IMG/VR virus record: IMGVR_UViG_3300021957_000032
Span: 1 to 61,826 of that record
Reading direction: 5' to 3' (one strand)
DNA length: 61,826 nt
From: a virus
Below the pieces are notes generated by a model. The model was given only the letters and a program-made list of their open reading frames with translations. It was not told the origin of the DNA and did no database searches. The position numbers and the translations under genes are program-made. Positions 30,541 through 37,340 of the stretch are shown here, one piece after another. Positions within the stretch are counted from its first letter, which is position 1, and each line of letters begins with the position of its first letter.

Positions 30541-32106
30541 ATGAATCCAAAAGAATTATCCTTCGATCAAGAGGGGAGAGACAAATTATTAAACGGAATC
30601 ACTACAATTTCCAGAGCAGTTAAAAGTACATTAGGGCCACTCGGCAAAACAGTATTAATAGAATCACCAAACCACAGAGGAGGAATTACAATTACAAAAG
30701 ACGGTGTGACTGTAGCTAAATCAATTGACTTAGAAGACTCGGTAGAGAATCTAGCAATTACTATGATGAAGGAGGCTGCAGACCGAACAGCAACCTCAGC
30801 AGGAGACGGAACTACTACTGCGATTGTTTTAACTGAGGCTATTGTAAAGGAAGGAATGCGTTTGATTCAGAGAAACCCTGAGATAAATACCACACAATTA
30901 ATTAGAGACATCAAGTCTCATTCAGAGGAGGTAATAAAATCTTTAAGCAGTTCATCAAAAAAAGTAACTGGAAAAACATTACGTGATGTTGCTACAATAT
31001 CTGCGAACAACGATTCTGTTTTAGGAAAGATGATTGCTAGTGCGTACAAAGAGTTGGGTAAAGACGGAATACTTACAGTAGAAAATAGTAAGACTGAAAA
31101 AACATACTACGAGGTAACTAAAGGAATTAAGATTGACAGAGGATATTCTTCAAAGCTATTTATCAATAATCACAGAAACGATGAATGTATACTAGATGAT
31201 GTATATGTTTTGATGACGGACATGGAGATTACCAATATACTTCAGATTGAAAATATATTAAAGCCAATAATAAACCAAAACAAAAAACTTCTAGTGATTG
31301 GGAACTGTTCTCAAAATGTAACAAACACATTAGCAGCGAATGTAGTTCAGAATAATTTAAAGCTCTGTAATATTATACCACCATCGTTTGGTTACAAAAC
31401 AAATGAACTGATGAGTGATATTGCTTTGGCAATAGGTGCAAAATATTTTAGCGAGTCGCAGGGCGACAACATTGGGATGTTGACAATGGAAGATTTAGGA
31501 CATGCTGATAAAATTATTGTAGGAAAAGATGGAACTGTAATTATGAATGACGAAGTTCAAGATGCTAAGTCTAGAATTTCTGAGTTGAAAGTTCAGAAAG
31601 AAAACAATAAGGACAAGAAAGAAAGAGATTTCATTACCGAACGTATTGCATTGTTGTCAGGAGCTGTAGGCGTAATTTATGTTGGGGCTGATTCTGATAT
31701 TGAGCAGAAAGAAAAGTATGATCGTGTAGAAGATGCAGTATGTGCAGTAAAATCAGCGATTGAAGAAGGAATTCTTCCAGGAGGAGGGGTAGCTCTTTTG
31801 AGATGTGCAGAAAAACTAGGAGACGGAGACTCAAATGACGTTATGTACGGAGCTTTGATTTCACCACTAGAGCAGATACTTACAAATGCAGGTGAAAACA
31901 TAAAAGAAATTAGAGATAAAATTTGTAGTTGTGCAGATGCTCCACATAATTTTGGATATGACGTAAAAAATAAAGTTTTTGGCGACATGTACAAGATGGG
32001 AGTTATAGATCCTGCAAAAGTTACAAAGAATGCGTTGAAAAATGCAGTAAGTGTAGCGACAACAATATTAAGCACCAATGCAATTGTAACAATGAAAAGA
32101 AAATAA
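30541..32106 (+). CDS. groEL: Chaperonin GroEL (Hsp60), phage-encoded
   Basis: 521 aa, against about 545 for host GroEL. TLGPLGKTVLI (about 31-41), TKDGVTVAKSI (about 50-60, equivalent of D52), GDGTTTAIVL (about 86-95, D87), VEDAV (about 393-397, D398) and ILPGGGVALL (about 407-416) are all kept, so ATPase function is plausible. The flexible GGM tail of host GroEL is missing. It probably helps fold abundant coat or fibre proteins. It is followed after one base by groES. Confidence 0.95.
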   Translation: MNPKELSFDQEGRDKLLNGITTISRAVKSTLGPLGKTVLIESPNHRGGITITKDGVTVAKSIDLEDSVENLAITMMKEAADRTATSAGDGTTTAIVLTEAIVKEGMRLIQRNPEINTTQLIRDIKSHSEEVIKSLSSSSKKVTGKTLRDVATISANNDSVLGKMIASAYKELGKDGILTVENSKTEKTYYEVTKGIKIDRGYSSKLFINNHRNDECILDDVYVLMTDMEITNILQIENILKPIINQNKKLLVIGNCSQNVTNTLAANVVQNNLKLCNIIPPSFGYKTNELMSDIALAIGAKYFSESQGDNIGMLTMEDLGHADKIIVGKDGTVIMNDEVQDAKSRISELKVQKENNKDKKERDFITERIALLSGAVGVIYVGADSDIEQKEKYDRVEDAVCAVKSAIEEGILPGGGVALLRCAEKLGDGDSNDVMYGALISPLEQILTNAGENIKEIRDKICSCADAPHNFGYDVKNKVFGDMYKMGVIDPAKVTKNALKNAVSVATTILSTNAIVTMKRK

Positions 32107-32107
32107 T

Positions 32108-32365
32108 ATGAAAGCAATAGGTAAGTACATTGTAATTACAGAAATCAAAGAACAGCAGAAAACTGAGTCAGGTATTTTACTAACGTCTGACGATAGTAAC
32201 TTGCTAAGGTACAAAAAAGGTTTGATAAAGATTCCAGGGACTGAAGTGTCTGTAGTATCTGAGGGTGACGTTATTTATTATGATAAAAACGCAGGTCACA
32301 AAATGATGTTAGAAGAAGAGGTAGTTACAATTATATATGAAAGAGATATTGTAGTAGTTCTCTAA
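32108..32365 (+). CDS. groES: Co-chaperonin GroES, phage-encoded
   Basis: 85 aa, against about 95. The beta core (YIVITEIKEQQKTESGILLT), the mobile loop with the hydrophobic GILL tripeptide equivalent to GroES IVL, the second-half VVSEGDVIYYDKNAG and the C-terminal EERDIVVVL-like strand are present. The loop touches GroEL's apical domain. It caps the phage GroEL encoded one base upstream. Confidence 0.88.
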   Translation: MKAIGKYIVITEIKEQQKTESGILLTSDDSNLLRYKKGLIKIPGTEVSVVSEGDVIYYDKNAGHKMMLEEEVVTIIYERDIVVVL

Positions 32366-32386
32366 TATTTTATACATATACTAATT

Positions 32387-32428
32387 AATCTGTAAAGAAA
32401 ATCGAAAAATCTTTACAGATTTTTTTTT
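32387..32428 (+). terminator. Terminator after groES, shared with a convergent gene
   Basis: AATCTGTAAAG (32387-32397) and CTTTACAGATT (32411-32421) form an 11-bp perfect stem with a 13-base loop, then eight T's. The stop codon of the convergent minus-strand gene (32413-32415) lies inside the right arm. Confidence 0.9.
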
Positions 32429-32880
32429 ATCTCTTGATTCATTTTCTTAATTATCTTACGATAAACTTTTTGAGAATAATCAGCATTAGGATCAAACATA
32501 GGATTCCGTCTTCTGTCCTCAGAGACGGTTTCTTCCATGTTTAATTTTTTATAAATCGAAGCGCATATGCGCTTACCAGAAAACCCAAGCTCATATAATG
32601 TAGACTCACGCCCTTTACGTTTACGCCATACGACAATTAGTTTATCTTTTAATAGATTGTGAAATCTGTTTTTATCCCAAGACATTATCTCGTTGAATTC
32701 CTCAAAGTCTTTTTGAGTAAATAGTTCTTCACTATATAAAAACAAAAGCATTTCAATATCAGCAGTACCTAATCCGTATTTGACCTTAGCCCATTGTTTT
32801 ACGACTTTCCAATATTTTAGATAATCACTTTTAGGTTGATATCTAGCATATACCTTGCTAATCTTTCTTCGAATTTTCAT
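32413..32880 (-). CDS. Winged-helix (MarR-like) regulator
   Basis: 155 aa. The order YWKVVKQWAKVKYGLGTADIEM, LFLYSEELFTQKDF, then MSWDKNRFHNLLKDKLIVVW, with KGRESTLYEL as the wing (all about 25-105), fits a MarR-type winged helix; common in Bacteroidota phages. It is the only minus-strand gene in the rightward half and is transcribed from a palindrome that is also the promoter of the plus-strand genes, so it may repress itself and them. Confidence 0.6.
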   Translation of the reverse strand: MKIRRKISKVYARYQPKSDYLKYWKVVKQWAKVKYGLGTADIEMLLFLYSEELFTQKDFEEFNEIMSWDKNRFHNLLKDKLIVVWRKRKGRESTLYELGFSGKRICASIYKKLNMEETVSEDRRRNPMFDPNADYSQKVYRKIIKKMNQEIKKNL

Positions 32881-32893
32881 TTAATTAAATTTG

Positions 32894-32909
32894 TATCTTT
32901 GCAAAGATA
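32894..32909. promoter_or_regulatory. Palindromic bidirectional promoter
   Basis: TATCTTTGCAAAGATA is a perfect 16-bp palindrome made of two abutting -7 boxes (TATCTTTG on each strand). The plus box ends 20 bases before ATG 32921, the minus box 21 bases before ATG 32880. The inner TTTGCAAA could be an operator. No -33 TTG on either side. Confidence 0.65.
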
Positions 32910-32920
32910 ACTTATTTATT

Positions 32921-33235
32921 ATGGCATTAAGTAGAACAGCTAAATTTTACCGAGACAACCCAGAGGCTAGAAAAAAACATAGAGCCTACCAAGCTAAGTA
33001 TAATAAAAAAAGAAAATCAATAAAACAACGTGTTGCTGATAACCGAGAAAACCGAAAGAAAGGAACTTACGGCAACTATGATGGATTAGATGTTTCCCAT
33101 AAAGGAAAAGGAAGATATGTTCTTGAGTCTGAAAAAAAGAATCGAGGTAGTAAGACTAACACTCCTGGAGACAAAAGAGCTAGAGGGAAAAAAGGAAAAG
33201 GAAGAAAAAATAAAGGTAATACAGGAGGTAAATAA
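32921..33235 (+). CDS. Small basic protein, 104 aa
   Basis: Start at ATG 32921; an upstream in-frame TTG lies within the promoter. MALSRTAKFYRDNPEARKKH is a motif familiar from phage proteins found near structural genes. Overall Lys/Arg/Gly-rich, ending in KGKGRKNKGNTGGK. It may bind DNA in the capsid. Function not established. Confidence 0.65.
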   Translation: MALSRTAKFYRDNPEARKKHRAYQAKYNKKRKSIKQRVADNRENRKKGTYGNYDGLDVSHKGKGRYVLESEKKNRGSKTNTPGDKRARGKKGKGRKNKGNTGGK

Positions 33236-33249
33236 AAAAAAATAAAACT

Positions 33250-33453
33250 ATGGGATGTGAGTCAGTAAAAGATCCAAAGAAAAGAAAGCAATGTGAAGAA
33301 GCTAATAAGCAACTAAAAACTCACGTGGCTAAAGAAAGGGCTGAAAGTAATTTCAATAATCAAAACTTTGAAATGCTTGCTGCCCAAAGAGCTAAACGAG
33401 AAGCTTTAAGAGGGCCAGCTGCGAAAGCACTAAAACCGTTAAAAGAAAAATAA
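33250..33453 (+). CDS. Small basic protein, 67 aa
   Basis: MGCESVKDPKKRKQCEEANK start with two Cys that could bind metal or form a disulfide, then an Ala/Arg/Lys helix. The stop shares its last base with the next start (TAATG). Function unknown. Confidence 0.55.
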   Translation: MGCESVKDPKKRKQCEEANKQLKTHVAKERAESNFNNQNFEMLAAQRAKREALRGPAAKALKPLKEK

Positions 33454-33617
33454 TGGGACTAGGAGCAGCTATAGGAAACGGAATACCTTTTCAAGATAAA
33501 AGAAACGAAGATATACCTGAAATCTGTTTTATTATAACAGAGTTAGATGATTTTTGTGAGCAAGAAACAGTAATTGGAGATAGCAGAATGATTCCAGAAC
33601 TATGCGTAACTCCTTAA
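33453..33617 (+). CDS. Small protein, 54 aa
   Basis: MGLGAAIGNGIPFQDKRNED start, then ICFIITELDDFCEQETVIG. Hydrophobic strands with two Cys. The TAATG coupling to the previous gene supports it as real. Function unknown. Confidence 0.6.
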   Translation: MGLGAAIGNGIPFQDKRNEDIPEICFIITELDDFCEQETVIGDSRMIPELCVTP

Positions 33618-33628
33618 AATAAATAAAA

Positions 33629-34393
33629 ATGGCAAATAAGAAATTTTCACAATTTGAATTAAAGACAGATCAAGCGGATGTAGACTTTTTGGTAGGATAC
33701 ACAGGGACAGAAAATGTTCAAATAGCATCTGAAAAAGTAGGATTAAGATACGACTTATCAGGAAGCGTAAGTGATGTAACTGATTATGCAGTTTCATTAA
33801 CAGACAATAATGGAGGATTAGACAAAGTAACTCTTGTTGCAGGAGACAATATTGTTTTAACAGATTTATCCCCTGGCACACCAAATGCAGTTCAAATAGA
33901 TACAAAAAGAGGTTCTGTGTACATGGTTACAGGAACATTTCAAAACGTTTTTGGTGGAGACCCTGGTATTTTTGGTGATACTTTAGAGTTTGGAATTAGT
34001 TCAGTTCCTGCAGCAGATCATTCTTCAGTATTAGTTATTCCTGTAGACGCAAAGTTAATTGGTATAAGTTATAAATGGATATCAGATGATGCCGTAGTAG
34101 GTATTCCAGTTGGTGGAGTTTATAAAATTCAATTAAGAGCAATGTCAAATACAAGTGGAGCTACTACAGATACTGCAAATTATACAACGCCTCAAAACAT
34201 AAACGGAATTGATTTAACAGATTCTGACAATGGAACTTATCCATTTAAAAGTCAAAATGCAATTAGCCCTTCAGTATCTTTAGCTGCAGGAACAATTATT
34301 AATGTATCAGGAGTACAGACATCAGGAGCAACTATCCCTACTTCAAATTCAGAAATAGAAGTAACTTTAGTGTTTGAAACAACATCATTTTAA
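33629..34393 (+). CDS. Virion-associated protein, putative fibre or decoration
   Basis: 254 aa. The start MANKKFSQFELKTDQADVDF and following GYTGTENVQI resemble attachment regions of flavobacterial phage fibres (compare 37341-40601). The rest is Ser/Thr/Gly/Asn-rich and beta-type, ending in EIEVTLVFETTSF. No chaperone domain. It probably forms part of a trimeric spike or fibre. Confidence 0.55.
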   Translation: MANKKFSQFELKTDQADVDFLVGYTGTENVQIASEKVGLRYDLSGSVSDVTDYAVSLTDNNGGLDKVTLVAGDNIVLTDLSPGTPNAVQIDTKRGSVYMVTGTFQNVFGGDPGIFGDTLEFGISSVPAADHSSVLVIPVDAKLIGISYKWISDDAVVGIPVGGVYKIQLRAMSNTSGATTDTANYTTPQNINGIDLTDSDNGTYPFKSQNAISPSVSLAAGTIINVSGVQTSGATIPTSNSEIEVTLVFETTSF

Positions 34394-34395
34394 TT

Positions 34396-34539
34396 ATGGC
34401 AAAAAAAGGTAAAACAAAAGGAAATAAAATTTGTCCTGCAGGAATAGCATGGGCTAAGAAAAAGTTTGATACATATCCATCCGCATATGCAAATATGGCG
34501 GCAAGTAAATATTGTAAAGACCCTAAATACGGAAAGTAA
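34396..34539 (+). CDS. Small conserved phage protein, 47 aa
   Basis: The pattern KICPAGIAWAKKKFDTYPSA and YANMAASKYCKDPKYGK is strongly conserved in phages of marine bacteria and Bacteroidota. Two Cys, basic ends, helical. No function is established. Stop and next start overlap (TAATG). Confidence 0.7.
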   Translation: MAKKGKTKGNKICPAGIAWAKKKFDTYPSAYANMAASKYCKDPKYGK

Positions 34540-34721
34540 TGGATAAAGATACTATAAAGTATACGCTTCAATATATTGAATCGGTAAAAAAGATGAAAGA
34601 ATTATCTGATGATTTTGAAGAGCAAATGATGTTTGCTGATGTAATTCATAAGTATGAAATGAAGTTAAAAGGAATTAAGCCAACAGATTCTTATATAGAG
34701 TGCGTAGGCTGTGGTTCATAA
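34539..34721 (+). CDS. Hypothetical acidic protein, 60 aa
   Basis: Helical (SVKKMKELSDDFEEQMMFAD), ending with CVGCGS, a possible metal-binding pair. Coupled to both neighbours. Function unknown. Confidence 0.55.
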   Translation: MDKDTIKYTLQYIESVKKMKELSDDFEEQMMFADVIHKYEMKLKGIKPTDSYIECVGCGS

Positions 34722-34731
34722 ATTTATATAG

Positions 34732-34983
34732 ATGGGTGAGTTAGCTAAATGGAGAGCAGAAAAGTGGGTACGCATTGGAACTGATGGTTCTATCAAAGGA
34801 GAGTGCGGTACTAGCAAAAACAAAAAAAATCCAGATAGGTGTTTGCCATTAGCAAAAGCAAAAAGCATGAGTAAAGCAGCAAGAGCCAAAACAGCAAGAA
34901 AGAAAAAAGCAGCAGGTAAAAAAGGAAAAACAGTTGTTTCCAATACTAAGGCAGCGAAAGTGACTAAAAAATATACAAAGTAA
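34732..34983 (+). CDS. Small basic protein, 83 aa (DUF6321-like)
   Basis: WVRIGTDGSIKGECGTSKNK followed by KNPDRCLPLAKAKSMSKAAR matches a small domain common in phages, of unknown role: paired Cys and a K-A-K-S helix. A Lys/Ala-rich tail resembles a DNA-binding tail. The exact domain name is from memory. Confidence 0.6.
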   Translation: MGELAKWRAEKWVRIGTDGSIKGECGTSKNKKNPDRCLPLAKAKSMSKAARAKTARKKKAAGKKGKTVVSNTKAAKVTKKYTK

Positions 34984-35237
34984 TGGCAAAACCAAGAGCA
35001 GGAAAAGCAAAAGTTAAAATTACCTCAACAGGTAAAAAAGTTAGCTACGGACAGGCAGGAAAAGCAAAAGGTGGAGGCCCAAGAGTAAGACCTGGAACAA
35101 GCAAAGGAGATAGTTATTGTGCGAGAAGTTTAGGTATAAAAAAAAGATTGTCAGCAAAAAAAAGAAACAATCCTAATACTCCAAACAATTTGTCTAGAAA
35201 GAGATGGAAGTGTGTGGGGGCTAAGTCTAGAAAATAA
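34983..35237 (+). CDS. Small basic protein, 84 aa
   Basis: Lys/Gly-rich front, then RVRPGTSKGDSYCARSLGIK and NNPNTPNNLSRKRWKCVGAK, which is a recurrent pair of Cys motifs in marine phage small proteins. Probably nucleic-acid binding and perhaps packaged; function not known. Overlaps the previous stop. Confidence 0.6.
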   Translation: MAKPRAGKAKVKITSTGKKVSYGQAGKAKGGGPRVRPGTSKGDSYCARSLGIKKRLSAKKRNNPNTPNNLSRKRWKCVGAKSRK

Positions 35238-35252
35238 GTATTAAAATATTAG

Positions 35253-35260
35253 TATATTTG
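35253..35260 (+). promoter_or_regulatory. Promoter, -7 box
   Basis: TATATTTG, 22 bases before ATG 35283. No TTG at -33 distance. An internal start for the small-protein and lysis genes. Confidence 0.55.
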
Positions 35261-35282
35261 TAAAATACAAAAACAATTTATT

Positions 35283-35486
35283 ATGGCACAAGGTTACAAC
35301 TCACGCTTAGATGAATCAATCGCAGCAAAAAACGGAAAAAAGAAACAATCACTAAAAGATCGTAGAGACGAATCTAAAGCAATGTCTAAAAAAGATTACG
35401 GACATTCTTATGGAGGAGATCACAACATGTCTTATGAGTGTATCAACAATGTAAAGAAAAAAATCGGAGGATTAATAAAAAAATAA
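35283..35486 (+). CDS. Small basic protein, 67 aa
   Basis: MAQGYNSRLDESIAAKNGKK then SLKDRRDESKAMSKKDYGHS: a pattern repeated in many Bacteroidota and marine phages, function unknown. Highly charged. It has its own promoter and is followed directly by the next start. Confidence 0.6.
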   Translation: MAQGYNSRLDESIAAKNGKKKQSLKDRRDESKAMSKKDYGHSYGGDHNMSYECINNVKKKIGGLIKK

Positions 35487-35630
35487 ATGGGGAAAGCTTT
35501 TGTAAAATTAGGATTGTGGATGCAAAGAGTTTGGTGTAAATTTCAATGTGCTTGGAATTACGCTATAATGTCTTTAACTTTTAAAGTAATTGACAAGTGT
35601 CCAAACAAATTATGTACTTGTAAGAAATGA
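35487..35630 (+). CDS. Small Cys-rich hydrophobic protein, 47 aa
   Basis: MGKAFVKLGLWMQRVWCKFQ, a hydrophobic stretch through AIMSLTF, then KCPNKLCTCKK. The C-terminal C-P-x3-C-x-C looks like a metal-binding turn. It begins right after the previous stop and overlaps the next start by ATGA. Function unknown. Confidence 0.6.
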   Translation: MGKAFVKLGLWMQRVWCKFQCAWNYAIMSLTFKVIDKCPNKLCTCKK

Positions 35631-35782
35631 AATCAAGAGGATTAGGAGATAGCGTTGAAAAATTAACCAAAGCAACTGGAATTAAAAAGGTTGTAGATAC
35701 AGTTAGTAAGGTAACAGGGAAGCCTTGTGGGTGTGGTCAAAGACGTGATAATTTAAACAGAATGTTCCCTTATAATAAATAA
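35627..35782 (+). CDS. Small conserved phage protein, 51 aa
   Basis: KSRGLGDSVEKLTKATGIKK then GKPCGCGQRRDNLNRMFPYN: a familiar small phage protein with a C-x-C turn and an N-terminal helix. It occurs near tail or lysis genes in many phages; role unknown. Overlaps the previous stop by 4 bases. Confidence 0.65.
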   Translation: MKSRGLGDSVEKLTKATGIKKVVDTVSKVTGKPCGCGQRRDNLNRMFPYNK

Positions 35783-35785
35783 ACT

Positions 35786-36043
35786 ATGGCTTATCAAAAA
35801 TTACAAGCAGGTAGAGCAGCATTAGTAGTTCCAAGTGATACGGATCAAATTCCAAGTGTTACAGGAGGTACAAATAATGGATGTGCTTTATATATTGGAC
35901 TTCCAGGAAATGTTCGAGTAAAGACTGTTGGTGGAGATGATGTCATATTTGTTGGATGTTATGCAGGTCAATTTTTTCCTGTAAATGTTTTACAAGTATT
36001 TGACACAGGAACTACAGCAGGAGAAATAGTAGCGCTATGGTAG
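35786..36043 (+). CDS. Small beta-structured virion protein, 85 aa
   Basis: Strand-rich protein ending VLQVFDTGTTAGEIVALW, a pattern common in small phage decoration or spike-base proteins (VKTVGGDDVIFVGCYAGQFFPV in the centre, given in part). No signal peptide. Likely a minor virion protein; the exact place is unknown. Confidence 0.6.
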   Translation: MAYQKLQAGRAALVVPSDTDQIPSVTGGTNNGCALYIGLPGNVRVKTVGGDDVIFVGCYAGQFFPVNVLQVFDTGTTAGEIVALW

Positions 36044-36108
36044 AATATACGCAAGATAATAGTGCATTATTAGACTTAGAAGTGAATTACATACTTATAA
36101 GAGAATAA
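36037..36108 (+). CDS. Very small ORF, 23 aa
   Basis: MVEYTQDNSALLDLEVNYIL then IRE. It overlaps the previous gene's end by 7 bases, and its stop overlaps the next start (TAATG). That coupling is the only support. It may be a real micro-protein or a translation bridge to the membrane protein. Confidence 0.35.
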   Translation: MVEYTQDNSALLDLEVNYILIRE

Positions 36109-36269
36109 TGACGATGCAAGATATAAAAATATATGCTTTAAATTTGGTGAGTTTAGCTGTGTCTTTTACACACGTAGAGATGGTATTAAAATTAATTCTA
36201 TTAGCAGCTTCTATAGTTTATACGGCTCAAAGAATATGGATTAATTATAATGAAAAGAAAAATAGATAA
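36108..36269 (+). CDS. Small membrane protein, putative holin
   Basis: 53 aa. One hydrophobic hairpin-like region (YALNLVSLAVSF, then VLKLILLAASIVYTA) and a basic tail (NEKKNR). It overlaps the amidase gene by 20 bases, the typical setting of a small holin or pinholin. Its type cannot be fixed from sequence. Confidence 0.55.
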   Translation: MTMQDIKIYALNLVSLAVSFTHVEMVLKLILLAASIVYTAQRIWINYNEKKNR

Positions 36270-36678
36270 AATTATAGTTCATTGCTCAGCAACCAGACCT
36301 TCACATGATATAGATGTGAAAGAGGTTGACAAGTGGCACAAAAAAAGAGGGTGGTCAGGTATTGGCTACCATTTTTTTATAAAAAGAGGTGGTTTAATTG
36401 AATTTGGCAGACCTTTAGAGAAACAAGGCGCTCATACAAAAGGCCACAATAAAAACAGCATAGGTATTTGTTACGCAGGTGGAGTTGAAGAAGAAAGAGG
36501 AGAAGACGGCAAATACGAAGCAGTAGATAATAGAACTGATCAACAAAAAGACAGTATTTTAACTTTGCTGATATTTCTTAAAAAAGCTTTTCCAAAAGCA
36601 GTAATACATTCTCATCGAGATTTTGCTGCAAAAGCATGTCCAAGTTTTGACGCAACAAAAGAATATAAGTATTTATGA
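36250..36678 (+). CDS. N-acetylmuramoyl-L-alanine amidase (endolysin)
   Basis: 142 aa, like T7 lysozyme (151 aa). KIIVHCSATRP (first zinc His at about 11), GWSGIGYHFFIKRGG (about 31-45), QGAHTKGHN (about 60) and HSHRDFAAKACPSF (about 117-130, second His and Cys ligands) make a complete Amidase_2 domain. It cuts the bond between muramic acid and alanine. No signal peptide, so it needs a holin; one lies on each side. Confidence 0.92.
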   Translation: MKRKIDKIIVHCSATRPSHDIDVKEVDKWHKKRGWSGIGYHFFIKRGGLIEFGRPLEKQGAHTKGHNKNSIGICYAGGVEEERGEDGKYEAVDNRTDQQKDSILTLLIFLKKAFPKAVIHSHRDFAAKACPSFDATKEYKYL

Positions 36679-37070
36679 AAAAACTATGGCAATGGCTCAG
36701 CGGAAATGTAATAAAAGATGTTGGCGAAGTATTAGATGAGCTTATAACTACTGATGAAGAAAGGTTAGAGGCAAAACAAAAAATTACAAAAATTTTAGAA
36801 CAAGCTGATAAAGAAGCTCAAGAACAAGTTACCGAACGTTGGAAATTTGACATGGCATCAGATTCAGTCTTATCCAAAAATATTCGTCCAATGGTACTAA
36901 TATATTTGACAGTAATATTTACTGCATTATGTTTTACGGATGGAAACATTGGAAGCTTTACAATATCAAAAGAATACATTCCTATTTTTCAAACATTGCT
37001 CGTAACAGTATATGGAGCTTATTTTGTTGGAAGAAGTTGGGAGAAAGCTTCAAAGAAAACTAAAGAATAA
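36675..37070 (+). CDS. Holin of the 3TM (gene-transfer-agent) family
   Basis: 131 aa. An N-terminal amphipathic part, a long charged helix with TTDEERLEAKQKITKIL, then SKNIRPMVLIYLTVIFTALC (about 79-98), a second hydrophobic stretch (YIPIFQTLLVTVYGAYFVG) and a basic tail. The R-P start of the first membrane segment is a mark of the 3TM holin family. It overlaps the amidase by 4 bases. Confidence 0.72.
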   Translation: MKKLWQWLSGNVIKDVGEVLDELITTDEERLEAKQKITKILEQADKEAQEQVTERWKFDMASDSVLSKNIRPMVLIYLTVIFTALCFTDGNIGSFTISKEYIPIFQTLLVTVYGAYFVGRSWEKASKKTKE

Positions 37071-37074
37071 TTCA

Positions 37075-37082
37075 TACCTTTG
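37075..37082 (+). promoter_or_regulatory. Promoter, -7 box
   Basis: TACCTTTG, 23 bases before ATG 37106. It likely serves the coiled-coil and fibre genes. Confidence 0.55.
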
Positions 37083-37105
37083 CATAATAACCATAATTTA
37101 ATAAA

Positions 37106-37339
37106 ATGAAAAATTTAAAAAAGACAGAACTAGTAGAATTACAAACTTTGAATTCAGATTTTGTAAACTTAAAAACTCAATTAGGTGATTTAGAATTACA
37201 AAAGCACCTAATAATAGAGCAAGTACAAGAAGTTAGAAAAAAATTCTCAGATTTAGAAGTTAATCTTGTAAAGAAATACGGAGAAAACACAACTATTAAC
37301 TTGCAAACAGGTGAAATAAAAGAAAAAGAAAAAGAATAA
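37106..37339 (+). CDS. Coiled-coil protein, 77 aa
   Basis: Heptad-like leucines and charged residues over most of the length (LNSDFVNLKTQLGDLELQKH; VRKKFSDLEVNLVKKYG). It is one base before the fibre gene and may be its assembly partner or chaperone. No family recognised. Confidence 0.55.
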   Translation: MKNLKKTELVELQTLNSDFVNLKTQLGDLELQKHLIIEQVQEVRKKFSDLEVNLVKKYGENTTINLQTGEIKEKEKE

Positions 37340-37340
37340 G

